Origin: Psychroflexus sediminis
GTDB lineage: Bacteria > Bacteroidota > Bacteroidia > Flavobacteriales > Flavobacteriaceae
Assembly (NCBI RefSeq): GCF_900099815.1
Contig: NZ_FNCW01000003.1
Location: 243,756 to 307,755, forward strand
DNA length: 64,000 nt
Direction of reading: 5' to 3'
How positions within the stretch are numbered: position 1 is the first letter of the stretch; each line of letters begins with the position of its first letter. Below, in pieces: positions 18,886-28,217 of this stretch. The notes beneath the pieces were generated by a model. It saw nothing but the letters and a program-made list of their open reading frames with translations, had not been told where the DNA came from and searched no databases. Made by a program: the position numbers and the translations under genes.

Positions 18886-21441
18886 CTAGAACGGATAATT
18901 AATTCCAAAGTTGAAAACCGCATTGCTGAAATTGTAGTTTTTAAACCATTTAGACCCTTCATTCCCTGGATTGTAGGTTTTAAAACCCAGGTCCATCCGG
19001 ATCACAAAAAAATCAATATCATACCGCAAACCGAATCCGGAGGCGATAGAAAGTTCGCTGAGATCCTGTAAACCATCAAAGGTAGCCGCGGGGTCATCTA
19101 TATTATCGAACACGTTCCAGATATTTCCAGCATCAATAAATAAAGCGCTGTTTAAACTTCCAAATAAATTAAATCTATATTCAGCATTGAAAGTTAATTT
19201 GAAGTTAGCTTCGTTAAAATCGTTGACGGCATTGGTGCTTCCGGGACCGAGATCATAAGGTCTCCACCCTCTATTGTCATTGGGACCACCAGCAAAAAAA
19301 CTTCTGGGGAATGGAATTGAATTCGCATTGCCGTAAGGAATAGCAATCCCCCCGTAAGCACGAGCAGCAATCACTTGCTGACTTCCTAAATCCCAATACT
19401 TTATATAATTGAGTTCGGTTTTGACATACTGGGAAAACTGAACATCGAATAGCCTGTAATTGCCTTCCGGAGTTTGTTCCAGCTTTAAAGGACCTGCAAA
19501 AAGAGAGAGTAAATTTCCTGCCAGTTCTATTTTTCCCCGGAATTGAGAAAAATCCTGATCGTAAATGTCTCGTCTTGTACTAAAATCGTAACTAAAGTTG
19601 GAGGCGACAATCAAATTGTTTTCTGTTAAGCGTTCTCGGCGTTCGATGAGAGAACCGGCGGTTTGTTGGTCTTCATCGCTTAAGTCTATGTCTTGATTAT
19701 TAATTGCTTCAATAAATCCTTGAGTTCCTGTTGGTATGATTAAATCGAGTTCGCCTTCATTATTCTCACTAAGAAATTCAGGATTCACCTCGTCGATATT
19801 ATTCCTTGCGATCTGGTTTAATTCGGAATATGAATTCCTAAAAACGTTGAAGAAATTAGCTGCATTCAGATTGTTCACAAACTGGATATTCATAAGGTCA
19901 AACTGATAGGAGGTTCTATCCATGGGTTTCCATCTATAACCAAAGGTGGCGTTAAGATTTCTTCTGTCTAAGCCGATATTTTTCTGGGTGCTAAAACCAA
20001 TACCGGCAGAAGTGAAGGGAGACATGGTGTTTTTGATAATTTTCTGAGTAGAGAAGGGAAAAATAATTCTTGGAAAATTCAACCTTAAATCCACTCCATA
20101 TTCTATAATATCTAGAAATTGATCTTCAGAATTTGCGAGGTCTCTGGAAGAACCGAAATTTCCTCTTCCAGAAAGTTCTAAAGTTTCTGCGCCTCTAAAA
20201 ACATTTCTAGCTAAAATAGATGTGTTGAATCCAATGCCAAACTGCTGTATGTTACTTTGGCTTACATCCACGCTAAAATTGGTGGAAAATCTTTCCTTTG
20301 GGGTTAGGAAAATGTTAGCTATTAAACCAGTTCCCGTAGAGTCTCTGGGGTCGTCCTGATAAAGTATATTGGGGTATTTGAAAATTCGAGTTTCTGAAAT
20401 CCGGTTATTGGTTCTCGCCCTGTCAATATCTCTGTAAAGACTGTCTTTTTTAATAAAAATAAAATTGGACAAGACCTTTGGATTCAGCTTTAAATTTCCA
20501 AATGTATAGATATTGGTTTTTTTATATCTGACGGAATCCTCCACTTTTCTGGTAGTTCCATCATAGTCCGGAAAAACATTGACCTGACTTATTTTATGAA
20601 CCTTAAAGGGAATGGAAGCAACTGTATCCTGGAGGTTTACACTGCGGTTAGAAATATTAAGCTCAAGATTGATCTTTTGATTGTTACCTAAGGTATCTGC
20701 ATAAAAAGAAATAAACTCTTTCTCAAAATGATAGAGCCCGTGATTTCTAAAATAACGGCTAATGAAGTCTCTATCGCGATTAAAATCCTGTGTGCTATAA
20801 GCTTTTCCAACCTCTATGCTGTTGGTTTTTTTGATGCGCTGGTATAAAGAGTCTGCAGCCTCAGATTCTATGTTTTCTGATATGCTGTCTATGGTGTACA
20901 AAGCTCCAGGATCTATATTATAATCGATTTTAACCGTTTGGTTTAAGGAGTCTTTTTGGATTTTATAATTTACCTTAGCATTAAACCAGCCATGATTCCA
21001 GTACCAGGATTCCAGTTGCTGCAGTGAGATTTTAGTTTGTTCTTCATCAAATAAAGCAGGTGGTTCACCCGTGTTTTTAATAGTGTTATTTGCGTTAACC
21101 CAGAATTTCTTAAGCTGAATAACTTGTCTTTTAGATAATAAAGACACTAACCTGTTTGTACGTTTTTTTCGCTTCCCAACCCAGTTGATAAAACGCTCTT
21201 CAGGTTTGGTTTGCGCTAAATTATAAATCTGTAATTTAAGAGGGAAGCCCAGCAGCTTGGTGTTGGTTTGTTGAGAAAGCTGATTGTAGATTTCGTTCTT
21301 TGTTACCAAAGTGTCGCTACTCCTAATCGTTTGCTTAGTAATTAAAAATTCGTTTTCGCTTAATTTTCTTGTGACATCACAGGAGAAAAACAGGAAAGTA
21401 ATTAAAAGAATTAATGGTAGTTTTGTGAGTCCGTTGTTCAA
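18886..21441 (-). CDS. tamL: TamL-type Omp85 outer-membrane lipoprotein
   Basis: Outer-membrane beta-barrel of the Omp85 family that, with TamB, supports outer-membrane assembly. In Bacteroidetes the protein carries a lipid anchor: here a hydrophobic leader ends LFFSC at residue 21. Residues 30-400 contain POTRA-like modules (for example WNHGWFNAKVNYKI and RNHGLYHFEKEFIS); from about residue 405 comes a 16-strand-like barrel ending in phenylalanine (FNFGINYPF), the outer-membrane C-terminal signal. The lid motif RSFFAGGPNDNRGWRPYDLGPG is conserved. No tamB gene is next to it. The order tamL, trmH, porT, ubiE matches what I recall from Flavobacterium johnsoniae. Confidence 0.88.
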   Translation of the reverse strand: MNNGLTKLPLILLITFLFFSCDVTRKLSENEFLITKQTIRSSDTLVTKNEIYNQLSQQTNTKLLGFPLKLQIYNLAQTKPEERFINWVGKRKKRTNRLVSLLSKRQVIQLKKFWVNANNTIKNTGEPPALFDEEQTKISLQQLESWYWNHGWFNAKVNYKIQKDSLNQTVKIDYNIDPGALYTIDSISENIESEAADSLYQRIKKTNSIEVGKAYSTQDFNRDRDFISRYFRNHGLYHFEKEFISFYADTLGNNQKINLELNISNRSVNLQDTVASIPFKVHKISQVNVFPDYDGTTRKVEDSVRYKKTNIYTFGNLKLNPKVLSNFIFIKKDSLYRDIDRARTNNRISETRIFKYPNILYQDDPRDSTGTGLIANIFLTPKERFSTNFSVDVSQSNIQQFGIGFNTSILARNVFRGAETLELSGRGNFGSSRDLANSEDQFLDIIEYGVDLRLNFPRIIFPFSTQKIIKNTMSPFTSAGIGFSTQKNIGLDRRNLNATFGYRWKPMDRTSYQFDLMNIQFVNNLNAANFFNVFRNSYSELNQIARNNIDEVNPEFLSENNEGELDLIIPTGTQGFIEAINNQDIDLSDEDQQTAGSLIERRERLTENNLIVASNFSYDFSTRRDIYDQDFSQFRGKIELAGNLLSLFAGPLKLEQTPEGNYRLFDVQFSQYVKTELNYIKYWDLGSQQVIAARAYGGIAIPYGNANSIPFPRSFFAGGPNDNRGWRPYDLGPGSTNAVNDFNEANFKLTFNAEYRFNLFGSLNSALFIDAGNIWNVFDNIDDPAATFDGLQDLSELSIASGFGLRYDIDFFVIRMDLGFKTYNPGNEGSKWFKNYNFSNAVFNFGINYPF

Positions 21442-21472
21442 GTGTGTGATGTTTTCAAAAATATAATTTTCA

Positions 21473-22201
21473 ATGCTCAGTAAAAATCAAATTAAACTTA
21501 TCAATAGTTTAAACAAAAAAAAGCACCGTTTGGAACACGGTCTCTTCGTAACTGAAGGTGTAAAAGTAATCAAAGAATTTTTAAAAAGTTCGTTCACCTT
21601 AAGAGCTTTGTATTCTGTAGCGGATATTTTTCATATTGAAGAAGGCGAAAGCCACATTGTCTCTGAAAAAGAATTGGGCAAAATTTCAAATTTGAAAACC
21701 CCGCAAACCGCTCTGGCTGTCTTTGAAATTCCAAAACCCCTGAGTCTTCATGCAAATTCTCCATTAAGCCTGGCTCTGGATGGTATCAGGGATCCGGGAA
21801 ATCTGGGGACTATCATTCGCATGTGCGACTGGTTTGGCATCGAGCAGCTTATTTGCTCTCAGGATACGGTAGATTGCTTCAATCCCAAAGTAGTACAGGC
21901 CACTATGGGATCTCTTACCAGAGTAAAATTTACGTATACCGATTTGGATTCTTTTTTATCCGAATCTGCGGCATATACCTATGGTGCTTATATGACAGGG
22001 ACCAACGTCTACACCGCAGCTTTGGAAACCAAGAATGCAATTATAGTTTTAGGCAACGAAGCCAATGGCATTAGTACTGCTATTCAGCCTCATATAGATG
22101 AACGGATTTCCATTCCGAGTTACGGAAAATCTCAGGGAGCTGAAAGTCTCAATGTGGCCATGGCTGGAGCAATCCTTTTGAGTGAATTCAAAAGGCGATA
22201 G
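21473..22201 (+). CDS. SpoU/TrmH family RNA 2'-O-methyltransferase
   Basis: AdoMet-dependent methylation of a ribose 2'-hydroxyl in rRNA or tRNA. The N-terminal substrate-binding domain (LEHGLFVTEGVKVIKEFL) is followed by the SPOUT knot with its three motifs: LDGIRDPGNLGTIIRMCDWFG near residue 105, IIVLGNEANGIS near residue 190, and SIPSYGKSQGAESLNVAMAGAI at the end. The 242-residue length is normal for RlmB-like enzymes. It is divergent from tamL with only 31 bp between starts, and convergent with porT. The exact nucleotide target cannot be told from sequence. Confidence 0.88.
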   Translation: MLSKNQIKLINSLNKKKHRLEHGLFVTEGVKVIKEFLKSSFTLRALYSVADIFHIEEGESHIVSEKELGKISNLKTPQTALAVFEIPKPLSLHANSPLSLALDGIRDPGNLGTIIRMCDWFGIEQLICSQDTVDCFNPKVVQATMGSLTRVKFTYTDLDSFLSESAAYTYGAYMTGTNVYTAALETKNAIIVLGNEANGISTAIQPHIDERISIPSYGKSQGAESLNVAMAGAILLSEFKRR

Positions 22202-22222
22202 GCGATAGGCTATTAGGCTATT
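22193..22222. repeat. Short tandem repeat after the trmH-like stop
   Basis: GGCGATA occurs twice in tandem, then GGCTATT twice with one base between. The first copy supplies the stop codon of the methyltransferase gene. The tract lies between two convergent genes and probably arose by slippage. Confidence 0.5.
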
Positions 22223-22910
22223 GAAAAGTGAAATTGATAAAAATCCCCCTGGTTTTTAAGGATTCTATATTGGAGGTCCATGGACTATTGGGGTCTTCAT
22301 CTCTAACTAATTCATCTGTCATTCCAAAAACTCCTCGTATGGAGGGTGTGAATTTGAAATAATCGAAATAGAAATCTATCCCAAAACCGACTTCATAATA
22401 ATAATTTTGTGTTTTTAGCCGGAACTGACCTGCAGAATTGTCCTGAGGATTGTCTTCATTACTGGATAAATTGTGAGATATAGACGCGCCGCCAACCATA
22501 AAAGGCTTAAAGTTATTGATCCGCTTAGAGGAAAATTTCAGCAATAAGGGAATATGTATATAGGTCGAATTTACCTCTCTGATGCGATCGTTCTCATTGT
22601 CGAAATTTTGGAAAGCTAGGGTTCTATTGGAAAATACAACTCCAGGTTCCAGTCTTAGATCTAAATAATCATTGATTCTCAAATTACCGATTAAGCCGAC
22701 ATTAAAACTCGGACTTTTTTCGACTTCGATATCCTGCATCTCGTCTCTATACTTAATCTGAAAGTCATAAACATTACTCCCTAGAAAATATCCCCAGGAC
22801 CAGCGGGGTTTATCAAAATTTTCTTTATTCAAGACTTTTTCCTTACTGAAAAGCTGAGCGCTTGTACTATGGTATCCCAAAAGAAAAATCAAAACAATAA
22901 GAAACCTCAT
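22218..22910 (-). CDS. porT: PorT/SprT, type IX secretion system outer-membrane protein
   Basis: Outer-membrane beta-barrel needed for the type IX secretion system, which exports adhesins and polysaccharide-degrading enzymes and serves gliding in Flavobacteria. A signal peptide (MRFLIVLIFLLGYHSTSAQ) precedes the short FSKEKVLNKENFDKPRWSWG segment typical of PorT; the remainder is an eight-strand-type barrel with alternating aromatic strands ending in FINFTFQ. PorT-like barrels are numerous, but placement immediately after ubiE, with trmH and tamL nearby, is the order I recall for the true sprT locus. The GH16 enzyme at 61.6-63.3 kb carries a matching type IX sorting tail. Confidence 0.85.
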   Translation of the reverse strand: MRFLIVLIFLLGYHSTSAQLFSKEKVLNKENFDKPRWSWGYFLGSNVYDFQIKYRDEMQDIEVEKSPSFNVGLIGNLRINDYLDLRLEPGVVFSNRTLAFQNFDNENDRIREVNSTYIHIPLLLKFSSKRINNFKPFMVGGASISHNLSSNEDNPQDNSAGQFRLKTQNYYYEVGFGIDFYFDYFKFTPSIRGVFGMTDELVRDEDPNSPWTSNIESLKTRGIFINFTFQ

Positions 22911-22912
22911 AA

Positions 22913-23644
22913 TTATGTTTTAGATGCAGAATATATGGTAGAAACTCCAAATGTCTGTGGATGATTTTCTACATCTGTAAACCCGATTTTCCTTAAAATA
23001 TTGTTGAACTCTTCTCCATAGGGAAAAACAGAAGCGCTTTCGCTTAGGTATTGATAGGCGCTTTTATCTTTAGAAAAAAGCCTTCCTATGCCTGGTAATA
23101 TATAGTTGGAGTACAACCTGTAGCCTTGCTTGAAAGGGAATTGGGTAGGAACGGAAGTTTCCAGCACAACGAAAATGCCTCCCGGGGAGAGCACCCGGTA
23201 AATTTCTGAAAGTCCTTTTTCTAAATTTTCAAAATTCCTAACCCCAAAAGCCACAGTAATCGCATCGAAAGTATGATCGGGGTAAGGTAAGTTTTCGGAA
23301 TCTGCCTGGACCATTTCTATACGATCATCCAAGTTTTTAGCATTGATTTTATGTTTTCCCACCTGAAGCATACCTGCAGAAATGTCGAGTCCTATAATTT
23401 TCTCGGCATCAGAATCTGCCATGGCAATTGCCAGATCTCCTGTCCCCGTCGCTACATCCAAAATGTATTTAGGGTCGGTTTTCTTGACCATTCGTATGAG
23501 TTTTCTTCTCCATTTCTGGTCAATACCAAAGGAAATAACCCGATTCAGGTCATCATAATTTCCTGATATATTATCGAACATCTGTTCAACCTGCTTTTTC
23601 TTTTCCAGTTCAGAATCTTTATAGGGCTTTACATTCTTGCTCAT
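22913..23644 (-). CDS. ubiE: Demethylmenaquinone methyltransferase
   Basis: AdoMet-dependent C-methylation of demethylmenaquinone, the last step of menaquinone synthesis. The class I fold shows LDVATGTGDLAIAMA (motif I), GLDISAGMLQVGKHK and the UbiE/COQ5 signatures NYDDLNRVISFGIDQKWR near the start and DAITVAFGVRNFENLEKGL near residue 140. Length of 243 residues is normal. Only 2 bp separate it from porT downstream, so the two are one transcript. A TATCTTCG sequence at 23659-23666 on the minus strand, one base off the -7 consensus, could be its promoter. Confidence 0.93.
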   Translation of the reverse strand: MSKNVKPYKDSELEKKKQVEQMFDNISGNYDDLNRVISFGIDQKWRRKLIRMVKKTDPKYILDVATGTGDLAIAMADSDAEKIIGLDISAGMLQVGKHKINAKNLDDRIEMVQADSENLPYPDHTFDAITVAFGVRNFENLEKGLSEIYRVLSPGGIFVVLETSVPTQFPFKQGYRLYSNYILPGIGRLFSKDKSAYQYLSESASVFPYGEEFNNILRKIGFTDVENHPQTFGVSTIYSASKT

Positions 23645-23732
23645 GTAATTTTTTTTTGCGAAGATACATCTTCTGAAGAATACACTTGCTTAATAAGAAA
23701 TGACTTAAGCCTGCTTTTTTAAAATTTTACCT

Positions 23733-23740
23733 TAGTTTTG
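23733..23740 (+). promoter_or_regulatory. -7 promoter element (TAGTTTTG) for trkA
   Basis: TAGTTTTG matches TAnnTTTG and predicts a transcript start at about 23747, essentially on the trkA ATG at 23746. The message would have almost no leader. Confidence 0.45.
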
Positions 23741-23745
23741 CCTCT

Positions 23746-25095
23746 ATGAAAATAATCATTGCAGGTGCAGGTGAAGTGGGTTTTCATTTAGCACAGCTTT
23801 TTTCCTATGAATCTCACGAAATCACTTTGGTTGATATCGATGAGGAACGATTAGAGTATGCCAATAAACACCTGGATATCAAGATATCTGTTGGTGACGC
23901 TACTTTGCCAAGTATATTGAAAGAAGCGGATATTGCTCATACCGATATGCTTATTGCCGTCACTTCCAATCAGTCCATCAATATTTCTGTGTGCGTATTT
24001 GCCAAACAAATGGGAGCCGGCAGAACCGTTGCCCGGGTGTCTAACCAGGAGTTATTGGATTCTGAAGATGTCATCGATATGAAAGCTTTAGGCATCGACG
24101 AAATGATTTCACCGGAAGCCCTGGCTGCCAATGAAGTAAAAATGCTTCTGAACCAGTCGGCATTTACCGATACCTTTAAGTTTGATGATGGCGCCCTCAC
24201 CATGATGGGGCTTACCTTAAGATCCAAAGCACCATTTGTGGGGAACACAGTTCAGGAAGCCGCCGATATATTTCCGGGACTGCACTTTGTTCCTATAGCT
24301 TTACAACGCTATGGCACTCAGTTAACCATAATTCCCAGAGGGGATACAGAGTTTAAGAGAGGCGATAGAGTCTATTTTATTACCGATACGGAAGGCGTTG
24401 AGGAATTGTATAAATTGACTGGAGCCGTCAAGCGCTCTATTAAAAAAGTGATGATTCTTGGAGGAAGTAATATAGGAAGAACCCTGGCGAAAGACCTTTC
24501 CAATGATAATTTCTCTGTAAAACTGATCGAAAAGAACCATAAAAAAGCCATCGACCTGGCTAATATCCTTCCCGAAACACTCGTGATTAATGCCGACGGG
24601 AGAAATGTTGAAATTTTGAAAGAGGAAAACATCGGCAAGATGGATGCTTTTGTATCGGTCACCGAAGACTCTGAAACCAACATCATCAGTTGTCTGGTAG
24701 CTAATTCAAAAGGAGTTCGTAAAACCATAGCTTTAGTTGAAAATATGGATTATTTTCACTTGAGTCATACCATTGGAATTCATTCTCTGGTCAATAAGAA
24801 ATTACTCGCGGCTAACAGTATTTTCCGCTACTTACGAAAAGGGGAAGTCGTTGCCATGACCAAGCTTAATAATATGAACGCCGAACTCTTAGAGTTTGTC
24901 GTGAAGGCAGGTTCTAAAGCTACAAACAGTAGAATCGTAGATATAGATTTTCCCAGAACAGCCGTAGTAGGAGGGGTTATAAGAGACGGGAAAGGAATTA
25001 TCGCTCTTGGAGATTTCAAAATTCGGGAGGGGGATAGGGTAGTGGTCTGTACGCTCCCTAAATCAATAAAGAGTGTAGAAAATTTGTTTTGCTAG
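23746..25095 (+). CDS. trkA: Trk potassium uptake NAD-binding subunit
   Basis: Peripheral cytosolic regulator of the Trk potassium channel. It is built of two halves, each with an RCK-N Rossmann domain and an RCK-C domain: the first begins MKIIIAGAGEVGFHLAQL, the second KVMILGGSNIGRTLAKDL near residue 230. The double arrangement and 449-residue length are typical of TrkA in TrkAH systems. It overlaps trkH, which starts at its stop codon, so the subunits are made together. NAD(H) and ATP binding set channel gating in characterised relatives. Confidence 0.95.
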   Translation: MKIIIAGAGEVGFHLAQLFSYESHEITLVDIDEERLEYANKHLDIKISVGDATLPSILKEADIAHTDMLIAVTSNQSINISVCVFAKQMGAGRTVARVSNQELLDSEDVIDMKALGIDEMISPEALAANEVKMLLNQSAFTDTFKFDDGALTMMGLTLRSKAPFVGNTVQEAADIFPGLHFVPIALQRYGTQLTIIPRGDTEFKRGDRVYFITDTEGVEELYKLTGAVKRSIKKVMILGGSNIGRTLAKDLSNDNFSVKLIEKNHKKAIDLANILPETLVINADGRNVEILKEENIGKMDAFVSVTEDSETNIISCLVANSKGVRKTIALVENMDYFHLSHTIGIHSLVNKKLLAANSIFRYLRKGEVVAMTKLNNMNAELLEFVVKAGSKATNSRIVDIDFPRTAVVGGVIRDGKGIIALGDFKIREGDRVVVCTLPKSIKSVENLFC

Positions 25096-26591
25096 TGTCA
25101 AATTTAAATTTAAAAATCGTAGCTCACGTCATGGGTATTCTCCTTCTTTTCAATGGAGGCTTTATGCTCATCCCTTCAATCTATAGCTGGATTATTGGTG
25201 AATTAGTCGCACTGGATATCGCTGTTTCTGCCTTAATATCTATATCTGCAGGCCTTTCTGCCATGTTCTTTACAAGAAAACACGACAAAGACATTTCTCC
25301 AAAAGAGGGTTATCTTATTGTCAGTTTGGGTTGGCTATTCATGGTGCTAAGCGGCATGCTTCCTTATGTGATTTCCGGTGAAATCAGCGGTGTTGAAAAT
25401 AGTTTTTTTGAAACCATGTCTGGTTACACGACAACGGGGGCTTCGATAGTGAACGATATTGAAGCTTTACCTCAGGGGATTATGCTCTGGAGAAGCTTAA
25501 CCCACTGGATTGGTGGTATGGGTATTATCGTTTTAGCAGTGGCTATTTTGCCTTTCTTAGGCATAGGGGGAATGCAGTTATTTTCTGCAGAATCTCCCGG
25601 TCCGAGTGCAGATAAAGTCAAGCCTAAAATAGCAGATACAGCAAAGCGCCTGTGGTTTATTTATTTTGGTTATACCCTTTCTGAAACCATTTTGTTAAAA
25701 GTGGCGGGTATGAATTGGTTTGATGCGACAAACCATGCCTTAAGCACTCTTTCAACAGGAGGTTTTTCAACCAAAAATGCAAGTCTGGCCTATTGGAATG
25801 ATTCTCCGGTCATTCAGTATATAATCATTTTGTTCATGTTTCTGGCGGGAACCAATTTTGTGGTGAGTTACTATGCTTTCAAAGGAAGGATTAATAAAGT
25901 ATTGCATAATGAAGAATTCAAGTGGTACTTTTTCTTTATCGCAGGATTTACTGCAATCACGTCGCTTTCTATCTACTTTATGTCAGATCCAAGTATAGCA
26001 AGTATAGATTATCCCATGGTTCTGGGTAAAGCAGAAAGTGCAGTGAGACACGGATTGTTTCAGGTTTTAGCGGTGATAACCACGACGGGATTTGTCACGG
26101 CAGATTACACTTTATGGACGCCACTGATTACCCTTTTGTTTTTTGGACTTTTTTTCCTGGGAGGTTCAGCCGGTTCTACTTCTGGTGGCGTCAAGGTGGT
26201 CAGGCACGTTATTATGATTAAAAACGGTTTTCAGGAATTTAGAAGAATACTGCATCCCAATGCGGTATTACCAGTTCGGTATAAAGGTTCTTCCGTAGAT
26301 CAAAAAATTGTTTACAACATACTTGGCTTTTTTATCCTGTATGCCCTTTCCTTTATCATCGGTGCCGTTGTTTTTGCAGGAACAGGTTTAGACTTCGAAT
26401 CTGCATTGGGTGCTTCAGCGTCTTCGCTGGGCAATGTCGGTCCTGCCTTTGGGACTTTAAGCCCGGTAGACAATTATGCTTCGCTTACAGTGTTTGGAAA
26501 GTACTGGAGTTCATTTCTTATGCTGATTGGCCGACTAGAATTGTTTACAGTGCTTATCCTATTCACGCCTTATTTTTGGAAGAACACCTAA
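25089..26591 (+). CDS. trkH: Trk potassium uptake channel subunit
   Basis: Inner-membrane potassium channel with four M1-P-M2 units. The four selectivity-filter repeats are visible as TTTGASI, STGGFST, TTTGFVT and SLGNVGPAFG in order. The protein of about 500 residues is hydrophobic throughout. The start is TTG at 25089 or GTG at 25095, both overlapping the trkA stop; no ATG is available close by, so initiation probably depends on ribosomes ending trkA. A hairpin terminator follows. The pair lets the cell gather potassium, the first response to salt stress in marine bacteria. Confidence 0.95.
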   Translation: MLVSNLNLKIVAHVMGILLLFNGGFMLIPSIYSWIIGELVALDIAVSALISISAGLSAMFFTRKHDKDISPKEGYLIVSLGWLFMVLSGMLPYVISGEISGVENSFFETMSGYTTTGASIVNDIEALPQGIMLWRSLTHWIGGMGIIVLAVAILPFLGIGGMQLFSAESPGPSADKVKPKIADTAKRLWFIYFGYTLSETILLKVAGMNWFDATNHALSTLSTGGFSTKNASLAYWNDSPVIQYIIILFMFLAGTNFVVSYYAFKGRINKVLHNEEFKWYFFFIAGFTAITSLSIYFMSDPSIASIDYPMVLGKAESAVRHGLFQVLAVITTTGFVTADYTLWTPLITLLFFGLFFLGGSAGSTSGGVKVVRHVIMIKNGFQEFRRILHPNAVLPVRYKGSSVDQKIVYNILGFFILYALSFIIGAVVFAGTGLDFESALGASASSLGNVGPAFGTLSPVDNYASLTVFGKYWSSFLMLIGRLELFTVLILFTPYFWKNT

Positions 26592-26597
26592 AAAAAA

Positions 26598-26621
26598 AGC
26601 TGCCTCAGTAGTGAGACAGCT
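26598..26621. terminator. Shared terminator between trkH and the gene on the other strand
   Basis: AGCTGcCTCA and TGAGaCAGCT pair with one mismatch around a GTAG loop, with an A run before and a T-rich stretch after, between two convergent genes. Confidence 0.65.
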
Positions 26622-26648
26622 GTGTTTATCCAAGGTTTGAGTCAAAAT

Positions 26649-28109
26649 TTAATAACCTACTTTTTCAGCTATTTTTTTATAATCTCTCTGAAAAAGTTCC
26701 TGCTCCTCAATCATTTTGGCCGTTTTTTCAGGTACAGCTTTTTGCCAGCCATCTTCTCCACTGGATATTTTTTGTAAAAGCTCTCTTGAAAAATAACCTA
26801 ATAAGTCGTCATTATAGTCTTCAATGTCAACTACTCGGCCGTTATATTTGAAGAATTTGTAAAGCTCTTTCATTCTAGGATGAACCTTTAAGTTATCGCT
26901 GGTAGTTATTTTTCCTGTCTTAGGATCTTTATACGGATAGAGATAAACCCTCAAATCCTTAAAGAACAATTTACCGAAGGCTTCGAGAATTCCACCGCTA
27001 AGATGTCTGTAGTATTTTTCGTCAAAGACATCAATAAGGTTATTGACACCCATCGCAAGTGCCATTCTTTCCTTAGTATAATTTGAAAAATATTCAACAA
27101 GCTTATAATATTCTTGAAAATTAGAGATCATGACCGTATGCCCTAAAGCACAAAGCAGTTTTGCTCTGTCCATAAAATCTTCCTCGTTGATTTCTCCTTC
27201 AGATCTCAAATTGGATAATGTAATTTCAAAAACAGCCTGGATATTGTCTTTTTTAACTTTCTTTTCCTTTTCAAATAACTCCAAAGCGGTATCGTAAATA
27301 TCCATATTCACTTTGGTCACTGGTCTAAAACTCCCTCTCAAAGCAAGAATGTTTTTCTTGTAAAGCGCTTTGGCAGGTAGAATGTTATTTCCATCTGGTG
27401 CAAACATAACCGCTTCCGTCATGCCGTTTTTGACGAGCTGTAAGCTCATGAGTCGGTTATCCACCTCTTCAAACACAGGACCTGAAAAATTGATGGTATC
27501 AATTTCAATTTGATCTTTATGGAGATGATCGTAAAGTTCGTTTAGGATTTGTTTGGGATTGTTGTGGGCATAGTATGCCGCATAAATCAAATTTGTACCC
27601 AATATCCCCAGTGTATTTTGCTGTAATCGGGCATCGTTTTCTTTGAAACGAATGTGTAAAACAATTTTATTGTACTCTGATTTTGGTTTTAACTGGTATT
27701 TGATACCTACCCAGCCGTGACCTTTGTAACGCTTCGCAAAATCGATGGTTGCTACCGTATTGGCATAGGTAAAGAATAATTTATTGGGATGTTTATTTCT
27801 TGAAATCCGCTCTTCTATAAGTTTGGTCTCGTGGTCCAGCATTTTTTGAAGTCTGCTTTCGGTCACATAACGCCTGTCTTCTTCAATTCCATAAATGGCA
27901 TCACTAAAATCTTTATCGTAGGCACTCATGGTTTTGGCAATAGTTCCGGAAGAACCACCAGCCCTGAAGAAATTTCTTACTATTTCCTGGCCAGCTCCTA
28001 TTTCTGCAAAGGTGCCGTAAATATTTTCATTAAGGTTTATTCTAAGGGATTTGTCTTTGATGGAAGGTGCGCTTTCAAAATCTTTGTCACCCATTATTGT
28101 TATAGACAT
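26649..28109 (-). CDS. Conserved Bacteroidetes protein of unknown function
   Basis: 486-residue soluble protein that I recall as widely conserved in Flavobacteria, where it is sometimes labelled TonB-dependent receptor or nicotinate-nucleotide adenylyltransferase; nothing in the sequence supports either label. There is no signal peptide, no plug or barrel, and no HxGH nucleotidyltransferase motif. Conserved-looking patches are GTFAEIGAGQEIVRNFFRAG near residue 35, TYANTVATIDFAKRYKGHGW near residue 115, RGSFRPVTKVNMDIY near residue 255 and a C-terminal charged helical region. It stands alone, convergent with trkH and divergent from the MBL hydrolase. The strong conservation suggests a housekeeping role. 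Confidence 0.75.
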   Translation of the reverse strand: MSITIMGDKDFESAPSIKDKSLRINLNENIYGTFAEIGAGQEIVRNFFRAGGSSGTIAKTMSAYDKDFSDAIYGIEEDRRYVTESRLQKMLDHETKLIEERISRNKHPNKLFFTYANTVATIDFAKRYKGHGWVGIKYQLKPKSEYNKIVLHIRFKENDARLQQNTLGILGTNLIYAAYYAHNNPKQILNELYDHLHKDQIEIDTINFSGPVFEEVDNRLMSLQLVKNGMTEAVMFAPDGNNILPAKALYKKNILALRGSFRPVTKVNMDIYDTALELFEKEKKVKKDNIQAVFEITLSNLRSEGEINEEDFMDRAKLLCALGHTVMISNFQEYYKLVEYFSNYTKERMALAMGVNNLIDVFDEKYYRHLSGGILEAFGKLFFKDLRVYLYPYKDPKTGKITTSDNLKVHPRMKELYKFFKYNGRVVDIEDYNDDLLGYFSRELLQKISSGEDGWQKAVPEKTAKMIEEQELFQRDYKKIAEKVGY

Positions 28110-28193
28110 ATGCTGTGTTTTTGTAAAATCTTAAACTGTGATTAAACTCTAAACAAATGTAACTAATACTCCTAGCTTAAGGAAAAAAAACAA

Positions 28194-28201
28194 TAGTTTT
28201 G
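28194..28201 (+). promoter_or_regulatory. -7 promoter element (TAGTTTTG) for the MBL-fold gene
   Basis: TAGTTTTG fits TAnnTTTG and predicts a start near 28208, ten bases before the TTG start at 28218. No clear -33 box is seen. Confidence 0.45.
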
Positions 28202-28217
28202 TATCAAAAATAACGTT

